A stretch of 64,000 bases of DNA from Drechmeria coniospora. Its lineage: Eukaryota > Ascomycota > Sordariomycetes > Hypocreales > Ophiocordycipitaceae. The notes under the pieces were generated by a model. That model saw only the letters and a program-made list of their open reading frames with translations. It ran no database searches and was not told the DNA's origin. Where the stretch lies: NCBI RefSeq assembly GCF_001625195.1, contig NC_054391.1, forward strand, positions 8,756,552-8,820,551, in the 5' to 3' direction. Position numbers and translations under genes: made by a program. Shown in pieces: positions 60,018 to 64,000 of the stretch (positions are counted from its first letter, which is position 1; every line of letters starts with the position of its first letter).

Positions 60018-61333
60018 ATGCTCTCCCGCGGATCGATGAGATCGGCGCAGGTACGTTACGGACGAGCGAGCTCCATTGGCCTGCCCCTCAGCCCGCCAGA
60101 GCCATCTCGCTCGGCCGGCAAACTCGGACTCTCGCTGACGAGACGACAGCTCCTGCGCGGCGCCACGGCTGCTCCCAGTCGGCCGCTGCTCGTCCGTTCG
60201 TTCGCGACGGTCCAGTCCGACATCTTCAAGCCGGCCAAGTTCGGCGGCAAGTACACCGTCACGCTCATCCCCGGCGACGGCATCGGTGCCGAGGTGGCCG
60301 AGTCGGTCAAGACGCTCTTCAAGGCCGACAACGTGCCGATCGAGTGGGAGCAGATCGCCGTCTCGGGCGTCCTCGAGAGCGGCGGCCGCACCGAGGAGGC
60401 CTTCCGCGAGAGCGTCGCCTCGCTCAAGCGCAACAAGCTCGCCCTCAAGGGCATCCTCCACACGCCCGTCAGCAGCTCGGGCCACCAGAGCTTCAACGTG
60501 GCCATGCGGCAGGAGCTCGACATCTACGCGAGCGTCTCGCTCATCAAGAACATCCCCGGCTACGAGACGCGCCACAGGGACGTCGACCTCTGCATCATCC
60601 GCGAGAACACCGAGGGCGAGTACTCGGGCCTCGAGCACCAGAGCGTGCCCGGCGTCGTCGAGTCGCTCAAGATCATCACGCGCGCCAAGTCGGAGCGCAT
60701 CGCCCGCTTCGCCTTCGCCTTTGCCCTCGCCAACGGCCGGTCCAAGGTGACGTGCATCCACAAGGCCAACATCATGAAGCTCGCCGACGGCCTCTTCCGC
60801 AGCACCTTCCACTCCGTCGCCAAGGAGTACCCGACGCTCGAGGCCAACGACATGATTGTCGACAACGCCTCGATGCAGGCCGTCTCCCGGCCGCAGCAGT
60901 TTGACGTCATGGTCATGCCCAACCTCTACGGCGGCATCCTCTCCAACATCGGCGCCGCCCTCGTCGGCGGGCCCGGCATCGTGCCCGGCTGCAACATGGG
61001 CCGTGACGTCGCCGTCTTCGAGCCCGGCTGCCGCCACGTCGGCCTCGACATCAAGGGCAAGGACCAGGCCAACCCGACGGCCATGATCCTCTCCGGCAGC
61101 ATGCTGCTGCGCCACCTCGGCCTCGACGAGCATGCTAACCGCATCTCCAAGGCCATCTACGCCGTCATCGCCGAAGGGTACGCCCTCGCCCCCCCCCCCC
61201 TGGTGGCCCTTTCACCGAGACGACGACAATGTGCTAACGTGCCCGCAGCAAGGTCCGCACGCGCGACATGGGCGGCGAGTCGACGACGCACGAGTTCACC
61301 CGCGCCATCCTCGACAAGATGGAGACCGTCTAA
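60018..61333 (+). CDS. IDH1: NAD-dependent isocitrate dehydrogenase subunit 1, mitochondrial
   Basis: Exons 60018-60050, 60150-61177 and 61249-61333 give 381 residues. The presequence MLSRGSMRSAQ...RPLLVRSFATVQ suits mitochondrial import. The isocitrate/isopropylmalate dehydrogenase fold has TLIPGDGIGAEVAESV, RENTEGEYSGLEHQSVPGVV, NIMKLADGLF and MPNLYGGILSNIGAALVGGP, and ends FTRAILDKMETV. In yeast Idh1 is the regulatory, AMP-binding subunit paired with catalytic Idh2 in the TCA cycle. Intron 1 (99 nt) lies in the presequence, has no stop and keeps the frame, so retention would only lengthen the presequence by 33 residues. Intron 2 contains a C run and a GCTAAC branch. Confidence 0.95.
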
Positions 61334-61998
61334 GGGCGTCGACGTCGACGTCGAGACGGCGTACGCCGACGAGATGTGGGATTGGCGCGGCGGCAATCAT
61401 GTGCCACTCTTGTCATGAGTCGACGACGACGACGACGACGACCATTTATCATGATCCTTTGCGAGTCATCTCACAATCATCTAGCCCCCCTACCCACCGT
61501 GGCAAGCAGGACGCAAGCCGCACTCGACCGGCATAGACCCCGCCGTTTCGCTGCGCCGTTTCGCTGCGCCGTGTTGCATGGCACGGCCGCGGCGTGTATG
61601 TATTCCGCAGGGCGGAAGCGGGCATGTGCGGACGAGGGGAACGGCAACGCAAGCATGTATGGAATAGGACATAGAGGTCGTATAAACGCTCGTCTCATTA
61701 TTATTTTTTTATTCAGACAGGGGAAACATGTGAAACATGTGGTGAACGACACATCCATCGACCAAGCGTCGTCTCCGCCGAGTCTCGGCCGCCACTTGCC
61801 AGTCGTGTTTGCCTGTTCACGGGCCAAACGGTTGCTTCCGCGGCGGCTAACGTGTGGCTCGGAGGTTGGCTCGTTACAGATGCGGACGGCGCTCCCCCTG
61901 CTCCGGCTCCTCAGACGTGCCCTGTTCCCGGTCGAGTCGAGGCGAGGCGAGGTCCTGCGTCCAACCCGATCCGGACGAGATACGTCGACCCGATGGAT
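61334..61998. other. Intergenic spacer between convergent IDH1 and aminotransferase
   Basis: About 665 bp with no gene. The frames seen here are continuations past the neighbours' stops. An A/T-rich stretch at 61,690-61,720 may carry polyadenylation signals for IDH1. Confidence 0.45.
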
Positions 61999-63303
61999 TC
62001 ATCTACGGTCCGTGTCGCCCTTGACGACGGCCAGGATTCTCCGCAGCCCCTCGTCGAGAATGTCGGCCTCTTGCGTAAAGATGATGCGGAACCAGCCGGC
62101 CTGCTCGGCTCCGAAGCGGACGCCGTCGGCCAAAAAGACTCTCCTCTCGAGCAACGCCTTCATGACCGTCTCGTCGACGTCCGCGACGCTTCGTCCCGGC
62201 CGATGCCTCCTGTACGCGGACCCGAGGTTCACCCAGACGAAGAAGCCGGCGTTGGTGCCGGCGGCGTACGGAATCTCGTGCTCGCGCGCCCAGCGAATCA
62301 CCCTTTCGTGGTGCGCCGCCAGCCGCCGCCGGTTTTCGGCGAGGTACGATTCGACCCAGTCGTCGTCCTCGAGGATCCGCACCGTCACGAGGTCCGACAG
62401 GGCGCTGGTCCAGGAAAACTCAAAGACGGACCCGAGGGCGGCTTGCAGCTTCGTGTTGGCCTGCGTGACGACGAAGCCCATGCGCAGCCCGTTGGCGCCA
62501 AAGTCCTTGGACATGCCCCAGAGGACGTGGACGAGGCTTCGGTCGATGATGCCGGCCGGATCGATGGACAGGACCGAGGTGAACGGCGCCGATGCGTCGG
62601 CGTCGCCGTCAATGGTGTTGTCAAAGACGGAGAGGGCGTAGATTTCGTCGCTGACGAGGTGCACCTGGTGCTTCTCGCAGAGGCGCATGTAGGCGACGAG
62701 CACGTCGCGAGGGTAGCACCGGCCCAGCGGGTTGTGCGGGTGCGCGAGCATGATGGCGCCGATGCGTCCCCCGCCGTCCCTGGCCGCGCAGATGGCGTCC
62801 TCGTAGCGCTGCACGGCGGCCATGCCCATGGCATCATCGTCGCCAAAGGACACGGGCACAAACTTCACGCCCGTCCGCTTGCCAATGTCGGTCGGAAACG
62901 CGCCGTAATATGGCCGTCCGACGAGGATGCCCTCGCCCGGGTTGGCCAAGGCCCAGGCCATGTTTTCGATGGCCACGGTGCACCCGTTCCCCGGCAGCAC
63001 GTGGCTCGGCTCGATGGGGAAGAAGGGATGCAGCTGGCGCGTGAGGAACCGCGAGACGGCCTGACGCAGGCGCTTGTAGCCGTCGCCGTAGGTGAGGGCG
63101 AGGTCCGGTATCGCCCCGGGCTCCTTGAGCATCATGTGCATTCGGGAGAGGAGCTGGCCGTGCATCAGGCAGTTTTCGGCGAGGCCCAGGTTGACGTATC
63201 CTCGCGGGTTGCTTTCGGGGTGCCAGAGATCGGCGAGAACCTCGAGGAAGAAGAAGTTGGGCTGGGGGCGGGCGAGCTCGCCGGCGTGGAGGGACAGAGC
63301 CAT
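61999..63303 (-). CDS. PLP-dependent class I/II aminotransferase, ACC-synthase/GliI-like
   Basis: A single-exon frame of 434 residues starting MALSLHAGELARPQPNFFFL. The N-terminal signature GYVNLGLAENCLMHGQL is that of the ACC-synthase-like branch. YGDGYKRLRQAVSRFL, LPGNGCTVAIENMAWAL and HPHNPLGRCYPRD follow. The cofactor lysine sits in MSKDFGANGLRMGF, preceded by SDEIYALSVF, and the substrate-carboxylate Arg lies in WFRIIFTQ. Fungal members include GliI of epipolythiodioxopiperazine clusters and many uncharacterised enzymes, so the reaction (C-S lyase, deaminase or transaminase) cannot be read from sequence. No other secondary-metabolite gene is visible beside it, which argues against calling a cluster. 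Confidence 0.88.
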   Translation of the reverse strand: MALSLHAGELARPQPNFFFLEVLADLWHPESNPRGYVNLGLAENCLMHGQLLSRMHMMLKEPGAIPDLALTYGDGYKRLRQAVSRFLTRQLHPFFPIEPSHVLPGNGCTVAIENMAWALANPGEGILVGRPYYGAFPTDIGKRTGVKFVPVSFGDDDAMGMAAVQRYEDAICAARDGGGRIGAIMLAHPHNPLGRCYPRDVLVAYMRLCEKHQVHLVSDEIYALSVFDNTIDGDADASAPFTSVLSIDPAGIIDRSLVHVLWGMSKDFGANGLRMGFVVTQANTKLQAALGSVFEFSWTSALSDLVTVRILEDDDWVESYLAENRRRLAAHHERVIRWAREHEIPYAAGTNAGFFVWVNLGSAYRRHRPGRSVADVDETVMKALLERRVFLADGVRFGAEQAGWFRIIFTQEADILDEGLRRILAVVKGDTDRR

Positions 63304-63874
63304 GGTGCTTGGGTGGTGCCTGGAGAGGAGAGACGCCGCAGCTGTACGGAGAGGCCGATGAACAACGGACGCCGTGTCATGCAGGGAACGAACGAACGAA
63401 CGAAGGAGGAGTGCACAGCGTCAGTCTGAGCGATGCACCCACCTAGGCGGCACGCACGTTGGTACGGTGTATGGGAATGATGTTTCGGCGGCGAGTGATG
63501 GAATAGCCAAGCATCCACCGGATGGCGCGAAGATGGGGCTCGGTGTTGGCACTCGTCGTTGCGGGGCCGTCGGATTGGAGTCGGAATCTCCCAGCTCGGC
63601 GATTTGTGTCATATGGATCGCCAACTTGTCAATCCATCAGCGTCAAGGAACAAGAAGCAGGATTGTGGACCATCAACATGGCAGCCGTGAGTACGGAGTA
63701 CTGTCCATTTGCATTTGTAAGCCTAGATGCCATGCAACGGACACGCCGTAGTGTGACGACAGTTGGCATCGACATGGGGGCGGTGTGTCTTTGTTCGGCC
63801 CGACCGCATCGGCACTATGAACTGGAGGAGGGTAGGATAGAAAGTCGACAAGGCATACTCTGCCGGCTCGATGC
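63304..63874. other. Upstream region of the aminotransferase gene
   Basis: About 570 bp with no recognisable gene. One TACGGAGTA motif occurs at about 63,692. Confidence 0.4.
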
Positions 63875-64000
63875 TCAGACAAGCGGCACGTCATGCTGCG
63901 GGCCGAGGGAACTTGACGAGGACGAGGACGAGGATGAGTCAATGGATTCTCCGATCATGAGCTGGAGGTTCTTGGGTGCGACGTCGGACGATGACAAGGG
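63875..64000 (-). CDS. Possible 3' end of a further gene (partial)
   Basis: The minus strand is open from the window edge to a TGA at 63875-63877 and reads 41 residues: SSDVAPKNLQLMIGESID, then ten Ser and LGPQHDVPLV. A serine run near a C-terminus is common in fungal proteins, but there is no domain. The opposite strand also has an open acidic reading from an ATG at 63942 (MDSPIMSWRFLGATSDDDKG), so strand and reality are both uncertain. Confidence 0.25.
   Translation of the reverse strand, partial: PLSSSDVAPKNLQLMIGESIDSSSSSSSSSSLGPQHDVPLV

Overview
The window is nuclear DNA of a filamentous ascomycete, most likely a Sordariomycete of the order Hypocreales. The genes are GC-rich and compact, with short introns that carry a CTAAC/CTGAC branch site close to the acceptor. 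Their products match fungal housekeeping families closely: Nog2, CENP-A, Sec24, Slm1, Cho1, Msn5, a germinal-centre kinase and Idh1. One block bears clear marks of repeat-induced point mutation (RIP). The species cannot be fixed from the sequence.

Left part (1-29,967). An ABC transporter 3' end is followed by the divergent pair mitoribosomal mS26 / NOG2 GTPase, then the centromeric histone CENP-A, a FUN14-family protein convergent with aminopeptidase P, SEC24, the TORC2/PIP2 effector SLM1, phosphatidylserine synthase CHO1 and a YIL108W-type zinc metallopeptidase. Two recent-looking tandem duplications bracket aminopeptidase P: 203 bp across its 3' end and 68 bp at its 5' end. The spacers hold minisatellites and many copies of the short motif TACGGAGTA/TACTCCGTA. 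The 3.9 kb before the AT-rich block has no recognisable gene.

AT-rich block (29,974-43,759). This 13.8 kb unit has terminal inverted repeats and is flanked by a 6-bp direct repeat, TTCATC, so it appears to have inserted as one element. The inverted arms are about 4.3 and 3.5 kb. The outermost 379 bp of the two arms differ at nine positions, all transitions, eight of them CpA/TpG to TpA, which is the RIP signature. The arms carry a 35-bp minisatellite built on the palindrome GGAATTAATTCC, and the same palindrome recurs through the element. The 6 kb core is extremely AT-rich, with degraded copia-like sequence and a 70-bp satellite. I see no intact gene in it and cannot assign it to a superfamily.

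Right part (43,760-64,000). A 99-residue single-pass membrane protein starts 150 bp from the element end. It is followed by a Zn2Cys6 transcription factor, a repeat-rich 3 kb spacer, the ten-exon karyopherin MSN5 divergent from a GCK-III/Mst3-type kinase, NAD-isocitrate dehydrogenase subunit 1, an ACC-synthase/GliI-like PLP aminotransferase, and possibly the 3' end of another gene at the window edge.

The genes do not form a pathway cluster. They are ordinary core genes for ribosome biogenesis, secretion, lipid synthesis, nuclear export and the TCA cycle. Exon coordinates were deduced by eye from splice signals, reading frame and family similarity.
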